Assembly (NCBI RefSeq): GCF_019679435.2
Contig: NZ_CP139781.1
Coordinates: 6,010,001 to 6,074,000, forward strand
Direction: 5' to 3'
Source: Actomonas aquatica
Lineage (GTDB): Bacteria > Verrucomicrobiota > Verrucomicrobiia > Opitutales > Opitutaceae
Length of the DNA: 64,000 bases
The notes under the pieces are model-generated. The model was not told where the DNA came from. It searched no databases and worked only from the letters and a program-made list of their open reading frames with translations. Below, one piece after another: positions 1-8,606 of this stretch. The first letter of the stretch is position 1. Every line of letters starts with the position of its first letter. The position numbers and the translations under genes were made by a program.

Positions 1-1
1 G

Positions 2-2200
2 GGCGGTTTGGAGCGCACGGCCTGGACGTTGGCGGTAGAGCCGACGGATACCGCGGCTCGGTTGGTGGCGGCTGGTGAATGGGAGGACCGCGAGGTGACG
101 ATCAATCAGCTGGAAGTGAGCAGTGCCGAAACGACGGTGCTGGCGTTGGAACAACCGACTGCGCTGACGTGGTCGGATGCCCTGCAGGTGAACGCGCTGG
201 CTTTGGTCGGCACGGTGGGACGGCTCGAGCTGGGTGAGGTTTCCATGGACCGCGGCCATCTCGGCTACACGGCGAAGCGACCGGCGTTGGCCTGGACGCA
301 GGAATGGTTGGTCGCGCCACCGCAGTTTTTGCCCGACTTGGCGACGGCGCAGTTGGCCGTCGATTGGACCGACACGGCACTGATGTTTTCATCGAAGGTG
401 CGCGGGGAAGTGGAGTGGCCGAATCTCGGTCGGGTGCGTTTCGCCTGGGAGTTGGACGGCGGCGAAAAGGCGACGCGCATCGAACGTCTGGTGGTCGGGC
501 AGGGCGAACGACCGTTTGCGGAAATCAGCGGTTCGCTGCCGATATCGTGGGAGCGTGGGGGTGAGCGTTTGGTGGTTATTGATGAGAGCGGACCGATCGA
601 GCTGGCGGCGAAGCTGCTACCCAATCGCGAGTTTTGGCAGTCCCTCGGCAAAGCCAGCGGCGTCACGATCGCGCAGCCCGACGTGCAGCTGAATTTTGGC
701 GGATCGTGGAACGACCTTGAGGGCGAAGGCCGCATCGCGCTCAGCCGGTTGCAGATTGATCAACGTTGGGGCGACGTGGAGTGGCCGGAACTGCGCGACA
801 TCCAAGCGCGCTTGACCGGCGGTCGGGAAGGTTTGCGCGTCGAGTCGCTCACGGCGCAGATCGATGGCCACGGCGTGAATGCGTCGGGTTATCTTCCGCT
901 CGCGCCGGAAGATTGGCAGAGCTTGCAGAAGGATCCGCTCGGTTATCTGCGCGAGCGGGGTGAAGCCAGTCTGAGCGTGCCGCAGGCGGACCTCGCATCG
1001 GTGGCGCGCTTCGTGCCGGACTACCTCGTGCCGACGGGTTCATTGGCTCTGCAACTGAGTTTTGGTGGCGGCAGCGAGATCGACGGATCACTCAAACTGC
1101 GTGGCGCGGTGACGCGGCCGATCGGTCCGTTGGGCGTGTTGCAGGGCGTGAATGCGGACCTGAGTTTTTCCGGGCGCAGCATTCAGTTTGAATCGGTCGA
1201 GGCGACAATGGGGGGGCAGCCGCTGGCGCTCGACGGCGCGGTGGAATGGCCGGCCGGAAAGGCGCCGCAACTCGATCTGCATTTGCAGGGCAGCAATGTG
1301 CCCTTGGTGCGCAGCACAGGGGTGTTGTTGCGCGGCGATCTGGACCTGGGTCTGCGCACGGCGGGTGACGGCACCACCACCGTGGCCGGTGAGGTGGGAT
1401 TGCGGGACGGTCTGATGCTGGCGGATGTGCGTTCGCTGGTGCCCAGTGGCGGCGGATCGCGGCAATCGGGGCGGCCGCCCTATTTTTCGGTGGAGGTGGC
1501 TCCGTTCCGCGACTGGCGGCTTGATGTGAGTGTGCAGGGCGAACGGTTCATGCGCATGCGCACGCCGATCATGAACGGCGTGGCCTCGATCGACGCGCAT
1601 CTGGAAGGCACGCTGCTGAACCCGCGCGCGATCGGTGATGTCACGATCGACGAGGGCACGGTCAAACTGCCCTTCGCCAATTTTAACGTCGAAGAGGGGT
1701 ATGCCCGTCTCACCGCGAACTCGCCCTACGAGCCCGAAATTTTCCTGCGCGGCGAAGGCCGCCGACTGGGTTACGATCTGAGCCTGGAGTTGAGCGGCAC
1801 GGCCAGTGAACCGCGGCTGGAAATGTCGTCGGATCCGGCGTTGCCAGCGGCCGATGTGTTGTTGTTTGTCATGGCCGGCGTGCCGCCTGACGACGATACC
1901 GCGGGGTCGCTGGGCGGGAGTCAGCGCGGGCTGCAGTTGGGCATGTATTTGGGTCGTGAACTCGTGAGCGATTTGTTGGGCCTAGAGCCGGGAGATCGAC
2001 TCACCGTCACTACCGGTGAGCAGCTTTCCCGACGCGGGCGGGAGACCTATCGCTTCGACTATCAGATGAATGACCGCTGGACGCTCAGCGGCGAATACGA
2101 CGAGTTTGACTACTACAACGCGGGGGTGCGCTGGCGCTGGTATCCATGGAAGGATGACGACGCAGACGATGCTGCCGACGAAGAGGAGGGGCAGCCATGA
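2..2200 (+). CDS. tamB: TamB-like translocation/assembly module protein, 5'-truncated by the window edge
   Basis: The reading frame is open from the left edge; the first internal start-like codon is only a TTG at position 8, so the true N-terminus lies outside. About 732 residues are visible. They form a repetitive beta-rich protein whose last ~250 residues resemble the TamB (DUF490) C-terminal domain, including the stretch around VTIDEGTVKLPFANFNVEEG, and an acidic tail (DDDADDAADEEEGQ). TamB-family proteins are long periplasm-spanning beta-structures anchored in the inner membrane that work with an Omp85 partner in outer-membrane protein or lipid transport. The stop codon overlaps the next gene's start (ATGA), so the two are very probably co-translated. 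The family assignment is secure; the exact cargo is unknown. Confidence 0.85.
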   Translation, partial: GGLERTAWTLAVEPTDTAARLVAAGEWEDREVTINQLEVSSAETTVLALEQPTALTWSDALQVNALALVGTVGRLELGEVSMDRGHLGYTAKRPALAWTQEWLVAPPQFLPDLATAQLAVDWTDTALMFSSKVRGEVEWPNLGRVRFAWELDGGEKATRIERLVVGQGERPFAEISGSLPISWERGGERLVVIDESGPIELAAKLLPNREFWQSLGKASGVTIAQPDVQLNFGGSWNDLEGEGRIALSRLQIDQRWGDVEWPELRDIQARLTGGREGLRVESLTAQIDGHGVNASGYLPLAPEDWQSLQKDPLGYLRERGEASLSVPQADLASVARFVPDYLVPTGSLALQLSFGGGSEIDGSLKLRGAVTRPIGPLGVLQGVNADLSFSGRSIQFESVEATMGGQPLALDGAVEWPAGKAPQLDLHLQGSNVPLVRSTGVLLRGDLDLGLRTAGDGTTTVAGEVGLRDGLMLADVRSLVPSGGGSRQSGRPPYFSVEVAPFRDWRLDVSVQGERFMRMRTPIMNGVASIDAHLEGTLLNPRAIGDVTIDEGTVKLPFANFNVEEGYARLTANSPYEPEIFLRGEGRRLGYDLSLELSGTASEPRLEMSSDPALPAADVLLFVMAGVPPDDDTAGSLGGSQRGLQLGMYLGRELVSDLLGLEPGDRLTVTTGEQLSRRGRETYRFDYQMNDRWTLSGEYDEFDYYNAGVRWRWYPWKDDDADDAADEEEGQP

Positions 2201-4293
2201 GCGCCTGGTGGCGCAGAGGTTTGGGCGCGCTGATCGCGCTCGGAGCGTTGGGCGTCGGCCGTGTGGTGGCCGAGCCCGAACTCAACGTGAGCGGCGCGGG
2301 TTGGCTGGAGAGCAATAAGATCGAGCGGTCCGTGCGCAGCCTGAGTCAGGTCGAGACGCGCTCCACGCTCGATGCCAACGCGATCGAGGACGCGGTGTTT
2401 TTCACGCTCTCGGCCGTGGCGGCCAACGGCTATCTGCGGGCCGAGGTGGACGCGACGATCGAGCGACCGTCGGGGGAGGTGCTGAAGCATCATTTTGATT
2501 ATCGTTTTGCCGAACTGCTCCCGCGGCCATTGGAGGCGGTGCGCCTGGATTTGGAGGTGATCCAAGGGGTGCGTTACCACTTCGGTGAGGTGACGACCGA
2601 GGGCGGGGAAGCGGTGCTGTCGTCGGAGCGAGCACATGAGCTTTTGGTGCCTAGCGGAGGCCTGCTCAATTTGCGCAGCGATCGTATGTTTACGCCGGCG
2701 CGTCTGCGGCAAGGGCTTGATCAAATCGAAGTGTGGCTGGCGGCGCGGGGTTATGCCGATGCGCGGGCGCGGGCCGTGAGCGAGGAGCGCAATCACGAAA
2801 CCGGCGAAGTCACCGTGCGCGTGGAGATTGCCCCCGGGCGGCAATGGTATGTGACGTCGGTCGATACGGATGCCGCGCCGGCGGGCGTCGATGTTCCGGA
2901 CCTACCGGTAGCGGCGGACCAGATCTGGACCAGCGGCTGGCAGCAGGACGAGGTCGAGAAGGTGCGGCAGGCGTATTTCGAAGCTGGATACGTGGATGTG
3001 CGCTTGCGGGCGGAGCGCGAAGGAGAGGTCGCCGACGACGGCACGATGGGTGCCGCGGTGCACATCGGCGTGGAGCCGGGCACGCAGGTGATCGCGGCGC
3101 CGGTGCAGTTTGCCGGTGACGTGGTGGTGGCCGACAGCGTGTTGCGTCGGCGCGTCGAGGTGACGGCCGGCGAGCCGCTCAACCCGAGCGATGTGGAAGC
3201 GACCCGGCGACGGTTGGGACGGTTGCGCGCCCTGGCCGGGGTGGATGTGCGCTACGAGTCGGCGGCAGACGGGCAACGCAGCCCGGTGTTTGTGTTGGAG
3301 GAGCGGGAGCCGTGGGAGTCGAGTTTGTTGCTCGGCTACGGCAGCTACGAGCAGGTGCGTGGTGGTGTGGAGTTGCGTGGGTTTAACTTGCTGCGCCGGT
3401 CGCATCAGCTGCGCTTGGAAGCGGTGGGATCGCTGAAGAGTTTGCGCGGCGATATGGTTTACACGGTGCCGGATTTGTTTGGAGAGACGGTCGACGCCAA
3501 GTTGCGTCTCTTCGGCTTGGACCGGGAGGAGCTGTCCTTTCAGCGCCAGGAATACGGCGCGGTGGCCAGCGTGACGCGGCGCGATTTGGCGTGGATCAAA
3601 GCCGACTTCACGGCGGCTTACACCTATCAGGATTTGCGCAGTCGGGAGAGTGAGTTGGGCACCCGGGCGATGGACGTGGTCGACACCACAAGCGCGAGTT
3701 TGACGCTCGGCCTGAGTCACGACGGGCGGGACAATCCGCTCGTGCCGCACGAGGGGCTGAGGTGGTTCGCGCAGATCGAAGCGGCCGATCCGGTGCTGGG
3801 TGGTGAATCGGGTTTTCAGCGGCTGGAGGCCGGGCTGTCGTGGCACCGTCCGCTGGGCGATACGAACTGGCTGCACGTCGGGCTGACGCATGGCACCGTG
3901 CTCACGCTCGGGCAGGATTCCGATCGCTGGCTGCCGGCGAACAAACGCTTTTTTCCGGGCGGTGAAAACAGCCTGCGCGGCATGACCACGGGCGAAGCTT
4001 CGCCGCGCAACGGGGCCGGGGAGTTTGTGGGCGCGAAGAGTTTTACGCTGCTGAACGTGGAGTTTGAGCAGGCGCTCACACGGCGGATCAGCGCGGTGTT
4101 GTTCTACGATGCGTTGGGCGAGACGGCGCGAATCCAGGACGGCCTGTGGGACGTGCAACTGCACTCGGTCGGCCTAGGGCTGCGTTACCAGACGCTCATC
4201 GGACCAGTGCGCTTGGAGTATGGGCACAACCTGACTCCGCGGCCGCTCGACCCCGATGGCACGCTGCATTTCTCCATCGGCTTCCCGTTCTGA
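2197..4293 (+). CDS. tamA: Omp85-family outer-membrane protein (TamA/BamA-like)
   Basis: This 698-residue protein starts with a Sec signal peptide ending near VVA|EP (about residue 25). POTRA-like periplasmic repeats fill roughly residues 30-365, and a C-terminal 16-strand barrel domain ends in the typical aromatic residue (SIGFPF). The barrel holds the Omp85 loop-6 signature in the form GGENSLRGM. Omp85 proteins insert beta-barrel proteins into the outer membrane. Because it overlaps the TamB-like gene by 4 bp, the TamA role is more likely than BamA, although the POTRA region is longer than in the classical three-POTRA TamA. The order tamB then tamA is the reverse of Escherichia coli. Confidence 0.85.
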   Translation: MSAWWRRGLGALIALGALGVGRVVAEPELNVSGAGWLESNKIERSVRSLSQVETRSTLDANAIEDAVFFTLSAVAANGYLRAEVDATIERPSGEVLKHHFDYRFAELLPRPLEAVRLDLEVIQGVRYHFGEVTTEGGEAVLSSERAHELLVPSGGLLNLRSDRMFTPARLRQGLDQIEVWLAARGYADARARAVSEERNHETGEVTVRVEIAPGRQWYVTSVDTDAAPAGVDVPDLPVAADQIWTSGWQQDEVEKVRQAYFEAGYVDVRLRAEREGEVADDGTMGAAVHIGVEPGTQVIAAPVQFAGDVVVADSVLRRRVEVTAGEPLNPSDVEATRRRLGRLRALAGVDVRYESAADGQRSPVFVLEEREPWESSLLLGYGSYEQVRGGVELRGFNLLRRSHQLRLEAVGSLKSLRGDMVYTVPDLFGETVDAKLRLFGLDREELSFQRQEYGAVASVTRRDLAWIKADFTAAYTYQDLRSRESELGTRAMDVVDTTSASLTLGLSHDGRDNPLVPHEGLRWFAQIEAADPVLGGESGFQRLEAGLSWHRPLGDTNWLHVGLTHGTVLTLGQDSDRWLPANKRFFPGGENSLRGMTTGEASPRNGAGEFVGAKSFTLLNVEFEQALTRRISAVLFYDALGETARIQDGLWDVQLHSVGLGLRYQTLIGPVRLEYGHNLTPRPLDPDGTLHFSIGFPF

Positions 4294-4507
4294 TCCGTGT
4301 GACGAGACGGGGTGCGGTCGGGTCGCGGTGTCCCGGTGGTTGGGTCACGATGTCCGGTTATAAAACGGTGGCCGAATTCCACTCCCGGCCGGATCTACTT
4401 GCAAAGCCGGGCGGGTGAATAAGTTGCTCTGTCTCGCACCGTGTGCCGGGGGAACCTTTCTGGCTGGCGCACAATCTGCGGAAGGCGACCCAACCCTTTA
4501 AACCACT

Positions 4508-5206
4508 ATGCTCATCTGGATTATCCTCATCATCGGGCCGATGCTTTTCGGCTTCTACGCGCAGTCGAAGATTCGCAACGCTTACAACAAAAACGTGCAA
4601 ATCCCGTCGCGTGGTCGGATCACCGGTTATGAAGCGGCGCAGGCCGTGATGAATTCGGCGGGTATTCACGACGTCGAAATCGTGCAAGTGCCCGGGGAAC
4701 TCACCGACCATTACGATCCCATCAAGAAGCGCCTGGCGCTCTCGCAGCACAACTACCGCGGCACAAGTCTGGCGGCGTTGGGCGTCGCGGCGCACGAAGC
4801 CGGTCACGCCATCCAGCACAAGGTGGGTTACTCCATGATGACGATTCGTCAGACCATGGCTCCCGCCACGCAGATCGCAGCCGGCGTGTCCAACTACGTC
4901 ATCACCGGCGGCATCCTGTTGATGGTTTTTGGTGCAAAGGCCTTTGGATACGACCTGCTTATGTGGGGCGCGGTCGCCCTGGCGGTGATCTGTTTGTTCC
5001 AGCTGGTGACCCTGCCGGTTGAGTTCGACGCCACGCGTCGAGCCAAGCAGCAGCTCGTCTCGCTCGGCATCGTCGACCAGGACGAAATGCGTGGGGTGAA
5101 TGAAACGCTCGATGCGGCGGCGCTCACCTACATCGCGGCCTTTGCGGCCTCGCTGGGTTCGCTCCTGCACATCCTCATGATTCTGCAGGGACGAAGCGAC
5201 GACTGA
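4508..5206 (+). CDS. Membrane zinc metallopeptidase, YugP family
   Basis: This 232-residue protein begins with a hydrophobic segment (residues 1-18). The zinc-binding motif HEAGH is at residues 96-100, followed by AIQH, and further membrane segments lie at about 125-165 and near the C-terminus. This architecture and length match the YugP-type neutral zinc peptidase family (Peptidase_membr, PF04298). The substrates of that family are poorly known. ATG 4508 gives the conserved N-terminus. The gene stands alone and is followed by a strong hairpin terminator at 5237-5274. Confidence 0.88.
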   Translation: MLIWIILIIGPMLFGFYAQSKIRNAYNKNVQIPSRGRITGYEAAQAVMNSAGIHDVEIVQVPGELTDHYDPIKKRLALSQHNYRGTSLAALGVAAHEAGHAIQHKVGYSMMTIRQTMAPATQIAAGVSNYVITGGILLMVFGAKAFGYDLLMWGAVALAVICLFQLVTLPVEFDATRRAKQQLVSLGIVDQDEMRGVNETLDAAALTYIAAFAASLGSLLHILMILQGRSDD

Positions 5207-5236
5207 CCGCTCCGATCGGACCCATTTCTTTTGTCG

Positions 5237-5274
5237 AACCGACGTCTGGCTCCGTGCCGACGTCGGTTTTTTGT
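5237..5274 (+). terminator. Rho-independent terminator after the zinc peptidase gene
   Basis: A perfect 10-bp inverted repeat (AACCGACGTC / GACGTCGGTT) with a 12-nt loop is followed directly by a run of six T, counting the last two T of the right arm. It sits 30 bp after the stop at 5206. It also shows that the next gene should start at the ATG at 5315 rather than at an upstream in-frame TTG inside the hairpin region. Confidence 0.88.
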
Positions 5275-5314
5275 GGATTGGCGTCGGGGTGCCGGGCGGT
5301 TTGTGTCCCGGCCC

Positions 5315-5731
5315 ATGGCTGATGCAAAACCGACCTCTCCGCGTGTCACCGGTCTCGGTGGCATTTTTTTCAAAGCGCAGGATCAAGCGACACTCAGTGC
5401 GTGGTATCGGGATCGGCTCGGCCTGCCGGTCGAAGATTGGGGCGGGTGTTCCTTCAAGTGGCGGGAGGATCAGGATCCCTCGCGCAAGGGCACGACGGCG
5501 TGGAGCGCGTTTCCGGCCGACACGACTTACTTCGAGCCGAGCAAGCAGCCCTTCATGATGAACTTTCGGGTCGCCAATCTCGATCAGTTGCTGAGCGACC
5601 TGGCCGCCGAGGGCGTGCAGGTTTTGCCGAATCGCGAGGAGTCGGAGTTCGGCAAGTTCGGTTGGGTGATCGATCCGGAAGGCAACAAGGTGGAGCTCTG
5701 GGAGCCGCCGGTTTCGGAGCAGGCTGACTGA
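5315..5731 (+). CDS. VOC-fold (glyoxalase/bleomycin-resistance superfamily) protein
   Basis: This 138-residue protein has a single vicinal-oxygen-chelate module. The N-terminal half begins GLGGIFFKAQD and continues with the helix AWYRDRLGLP. The C-terminal half ends DPEGNKVELWEP, which contains the usual metal-ligand glutamate. The frame is open back to a TTG at 5231, but that would place the start inside a terminator, so ATG 5315 (MADAKPT) was chosen. The enzymatic activity cannot be told from sequence, because VOC proteins include lyases, dioxygenases and antibiotic-binding proteins. Confidence 0.82.
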   Translation: MADAKPTSPRVTGLGGIFFKAQDQATLSAWYRDRLGLPVEDWGGCSFKWREDQDPSRKGTTAWSAFPADTTYFEPSKQPFMMNFRVANLDQLLSDLAAEGVQVLPNREESEFGKFGWVIDPEGNKVELWEPPVSEQAD

Positions 5732-5815
5732 AACGTAACGCGCGGGCCGGGCGGGGGACCGTCGGGCTACAGCGGTTCGGCGCATTTGTAACGCGGTGTT
5801 TTAATCTGGTTATCC

Positions 5816-5843
5816 GATTTCAAAGTGATATCACTTTGAAATC
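5816..5843. promoter_or_regulatory. Perfect 28-bp palindrome, candidate operator of the SPFH operon
   Basis: The left half GATTTCAAAGTGAT is followed immediately by its exact reverse complement, with no spacer. It ends 14 bp before the ATG of the SPFH gene at 5858. Such symmetry directly upstream of an operon that encodes its own ribbon-helix-helix DNA-binding protein (7189-7380) suggests an autoregulatory operator. There is no T tract, so it is not a terminator. Binding is inferred, not shown. Confidence 0.65.
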
Positions 5844-5857
5844 GTAACAGATTTACC

Positions 5858-6751
5858 ATGAATACGAACACCCCATCCTCCACCGCCAACCACGAGCAGC
5901 GCATTTCATCCGCCAGTGGTTGGGCGTTTCTCGCCCTCAATCTATTTTCCTACTTGGCGGTGGTGGCGCTCATCATCGGTGCCGCGGTCGCCAAGGTGCC
6001 GCTGCTCGCCATCCTCGGCGTGTTGCTGCTGTTGACCGCGATCCTGATGAGCTGCGGCTTTTTCACGCTGCAGCCAAACGAAGCAGCGGTGTTGATCCTC
6101 TTCGGCACCTACAAAGGCACCGTGCGCACCAGCGGCTTCTATTGGGTGAACCCGTTCATGAAGCGCCAGAAGGTGTCGCTGCGCTCCCGCAACCTCAACG
6201 GCGACAAGCTCAAGGTGAACGACAAGAACGGCAACCCGATCGAAATCGCAGCCGTCGTCGTGTGGCGGGTGCGCGATACCGCGCAGGCCGTTTTTGATGT
6301 CGATCAATACGAGCACTACGTTGCGGTGCAGAGTGAATCGGCCGTGCGTCATCTCGCCAGTGGTTATGCCTACGATGGCGAAGACGAGGACATGACGCTG
6401 CGCTCTTCCACCGATGCGGTCTCTGACGCGCTCGCGGTGGAGTTGCAGAAGCGCTTGGAAAAGGCAGGCGTGGAGGTCGAGGAAGCGCGGCTGACGCACC
6501 TCGCTTACGCACCCGAAATCGCCCAGGCCATGCTGCGTCGTCAGCAGGCCGAAGCCGTCATCGCCGCGCGCACCAAGATCGTGCAGGGCGCGGTCGACAT
6601 GGTCGAGATGGCCCTCGACGAACTCGAGAAGAAGGGCGTCGTCGACCTCGATACCGAGCGCAAGGCCTCGATGATCAGCAACCTGCTGGTAGTCCTGTGC
6701 GGCGAAAACGAAGTCACTCCGGTGGTGAACACCGGCACGCTTTATTCCTGA
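5858..6751 (+). CDS. SPFH/band 7 (stomatin-prohibitin-flotillin) domain membrane protein
   Basis: This 297-residue protein has two hydrophobic segments (about residues 22-45 and 48-70). An SPFH domain follows, from [20 protein letters not shown] to about residue 215. A coiled-coil-prone helix ([20 protein letters not shown]) and a short tail complete the protein. SPFH proteins oligomerise at membranes, often forming cages that shelter proteases or organise microdomains. No protease is encoded next door; the following genes are a DUF1737 protein, a possible tiny membrane protein, an RHH regulator and a jelly-roll protein. The spacing (22 bp to the next start) suggests one transcript. The family is certain; the role in this operon is not known. 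Confidence 0.9.
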   Translation: MNTNTPSSTANHEQRISSASGWAFLALNLFSYLAVVALIIGAAVAKVPLLAILGVLLLLTAILMSCGFFTLQPNEAAVLILFGTYKGTVRTSGFYWVNPFMKRQKVSLRSRNLNGDKLKVNDKNGNPIEIAAVVVWRVRDTAQAVFDVDQYEHYVAVQSESAVRHLASGYAYDGEDEDMTLRSSTDAVSDALAVELQKRLEKAGVEVEEARLTHLAYAPEIAQAMLRRQQAEAVIAARTKIVQGAVDMVEMALDELEKKGVVDLDTERKASMISNLLVVLCGENEVTPVVNTGTLYS

Positions 6752-6773
6752 TCACCCTCGGCTTATTCAGAAA

Positions 6774-6941
6774 ATGGATACCTACACCGTGATCGCCGTC
6801 ACCATGGGCCTATCGTTTAAGAAGGCCGTGGACGAACTGAACGCGCAGGTGAACCAAGCCATCACGCGCGGGTGGCGTCCGGCCGGCGGCGTGGCCGTCG
6901 CCGGCACGCGCCTGATGCAGGCCATGACGAAGGAACGCTGA
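6774..6941 (+). CDS. Small DUF1737-type protein
   Basis: This 55-residue product starts MDTYTVIAVT and carries the pattern that marks DUF1737 proteins: a short helix with VNQAITRGW followed by RPAGGVAVAG. It lies 22 bp after the SPFH stop on the same strand and 2 bp before the next possible start (GTG 6944). No enzyme activity is known for the family. Recognition rests on the GW-x-P-x-GG pattern and the overall size. Confidence 0.75.
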   Translation: MDTYTVIAVTMGLSFKKAVDELNAQVNQAITRGWRPAGGVAVAGTRLMQAMTKER

Positions 6942-6943
6942 TC

Positions 6944-7186
6944 GTGAGCGGATTGTGGCACAGAACCTGGGCGTGTTTGATGCCCGCCTGCTGGAGCACC
7001 GCTGGGTGTGCGTGGCGGGCGCTGGTCGTGCTGCTGGTCGCGTGCTGGCTGGTGGCCGGCGCGAGTGGGGCGAGGCCCACGGTTGGATTGTTGACCACGC
7101 CGATGTGGGCTGGTCCGAGTTGCGCCTATCCGTCGGCGTGGGTTGAGACGGGCGACGAGCTGCCTAGCTCTGTGGGGCAACGTTAG
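6944..7186 (+). CDS. Possible 80-residue cysteine-rich small membrane protein
   Basis: A GTG-initiated frame fills the gap between the DUF1737 stop (6941) and the RHH start (7189), leaving 2 bp on either side, which fits translational coupling. The product has one hydrophobic segment (ALVVLLVACWLVAGASGA, about residues 26-43) and five cysteines. I do not recognise it. An overlapping alternative frame (GTG 6955 to stop 7146) has similar codon composition and cannot be excluded, so existence and frame are both uncertain. Confidence 0.35.
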   Translation: MSGLWHRTWACLMPACWSTAGCAWRALVVLLVACWLVAGASGARPTVGLLTTPMWAGPSCAYPSAWVETGDELPSSVGQR

Positions 7187-7188
7187 TC

Positions 7189-7380
7189 ATGGCGAGTCCC
7201 GGCAAAAAATCCTTCCTCATGCGCATCGACCCCAAGCTGTGGGCCGAGATCGAAGCGTGGGCGCATCAGGAGATGCGCAGTGTAAACGGACAGGTGGAAT
7301 ACCTTCTGCGCGACGCGGTGCGGCGGCGCAAAGGCGGCAGCAGTGGAAGCAAGACAGACAAAGGAGAGACAGAGTCATGA
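7189..7380 (+). CDS. Arc-type ribbon-helix-helix DNA-binding protein
   Basis: This 63-residue protein has the RHH pattern: beta strand KKSFLMRIDP, helix KLWAEIEAWAHQEM, and a second helix RSVNGQVEYLLRDAVRR, followed by a disordered Lys/Ser/Glu tail. Arc/MetJ-type RHH dimers bind short palindromes through the N-terminal strand. Its stop overlaps the start of the next gene (ATGATG). The perfect palindrome at 5816-5843 upstream of the operon is the obvious candidate site, which would make this an autorepressor. The fold is secure; the target is inferred. Confidence 0.85.
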   Translation: MASPGKKSFLMRIDPKLWAEIEAWAHQEMRSVNGQVEYLLRDAVRRRKGGSSGSKTDKGETES

Positions 7381-8594
7381 TGATCCCCGCGAAACGATTG
7401 GCGCAAAAGAAAGACCCCCTGAGCAAAGAAGAAGCCCAGGCCCATCCGGCGAAAGCCATGGCGGTGTTTTTGTCGTCGGTGATCGCCGCGCTGGCGGGCA
7501 CGGGAGGCGTGTTGGTTTCCGCGTTCAACGATGATGACGACGATGGCGACCGTTCCCGTGGCAGTGCGGTCTCGGCCTGGCGGGCGACGGACGAGACTTT
7601 TTATGTGCCGTCCGCGGCGCAGCGGGTGCTTTCGCTCGACGACGGTTGGCGCTTCCACACCGGTGACGACACGCGTTGGTCGGCGGCGGCGTGGGACGAC
7701 AGCAGCTGGTCGGAGATCGCGGTGGACTCGCGGTGGGAGTCGGAGGGTTACGCGGACTACGATGGTTTCGCATGGTATCGGGGCCACTTCACCGCACCGG
7801 CGACGTTGCCCGAAGGGAGTTTTTACCTGCGGCTCGGCCGCATCGATGACGCCGATGAAGTGTGGTTGAATGGTGAATACCTCGGCCGTCACGGGGAGCT
7901 GAAGGCGGGTGGTCAGTCGGCTTACGATGTGCATCGGCGCTACGCGGTGCCGCGGCAGCTGGTGCGGGCGGGCGCGAAGAACTTGATCGCGGTGCGGGTG
8001 TGGGATGAACGGCTCGGTGGCGGCATGATGGCCGGGGATCCGGCGCTGATGGTGCAGGCATTGCCGGCGCCGTTGGTGGATTTGACGGGAGAGTGGCAGC
8101 TCAGCGTGGATGACCAGCCGGACTACTGTAGGGTTGAGGTGGATACAGCGGAATTTTCGCCGGTGGTCGTGCCAGGCAACTGGGACTTGCAGGGCAAGGA
8201 AGGGTTTGACGGCCACCTCTGGTATCGCGTGGCGTTTACGGCCCCGGAGGGATTGGCGGCCGACGACTCACTCGTGCTGGTGTTGGGGGCAGTGGACGAC
8301 GAAGACGAGACCTACCTGAACGGGGAATTGATCGGCGAAACCCATGCGACCTCGGCGGAGGATCGCGTTTGGGAACGCCCGCGGGTGTATACGTTTCCGG
8401 CCGGGAGTCTGCGCGCCGGCGAGAAGGCGAATGTGGTCGCGGTGCGCGTGTATGATGAACGCTCTTGGGGCGGGATTCGGCACGGCCCGGTGGGCATCAT
8501 GACGGCGAGCGATTGGGAGACGTTTCAAGCCGGGCGCGAGGTCGCGTCGCATTCGTGGTTGCGGGTCTGGAATTGGTTGCTGGGGCGGTCGTAG
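7377..8594 (+). CDS. Membrane-anchored protein with two GH2-like sugar-binding jelly-roll domains
   Basis: The start at ATG 7377 overlaps the RHH stop and has AAGGAG 10 nt upstream. The 405-residue product has one hydrophobic segment (AMAVFLSSVIAALAGTGGVLV, residues 28-48), then an acidic linker. Two tandem homologous domains follow (about residues 83-228 and 236-375). Each has the layout of galactose-binding-like modules of family 2 glycosidases: a W/YR core, a (D/E)xxxLNGExLG loop, and a closing NLIAVRVWDER or NVVAVRVYDER. No catalytic barrel is present, so this is probably a binding or structural surface protein rather than an enzyme. It is the last gene of the SPFH operon. Confidence 0.8.
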   Translation: MMIPAKRLAQKKDPLSKEEAQAHPAKAMAVFLSSVIAALAGTGGVLVSAFNDDDDDGDRSRGSAVSAWRATDETFYVPSAAQRVLSLDDGWRFHTGDDTRWSAAAWDDSSWSEIAVDSRWESEGYADYDGFAWYRGHFTAPATLPEGSFYLRLGRIDDADEVWLNGEYLGRHGELKAGGQSAYDVHRRYAVPRQLVRAGAKNLIAVRVWDERLGGGMMAGDPALMVQALPAPLVDLTGEWQLSVDDQPDYCRVEVDTAEFSPVVVPGNWDLQGKEGFDGHLWYRVAFTAPEGLAADDSLVLVLGAVDDEDETYLNGELIGETHATSAEDRVWERPRVYTFPAGSLRAGEKANVVAVRVYDERSWGGIRHGPVGIMTASDWETFQAGREVASHSWLRVWNWLLGRS

Positions 8595-8606
8595 CCGAGA
8601 GGCAAC

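Noticed and set aside
5231..5314. N-terminal extension of the VOC protein from TTG 5231
   Set aside because: The extension would be encoded by a strong terminator hairpin and translates to a basic low-complexity stretch.
4358..5785. 475-residue open frame on the minus strand
   Set aside because: It covers the YugP-like and VOC genes in antisense and crosses a terminator. No recognisable domain.
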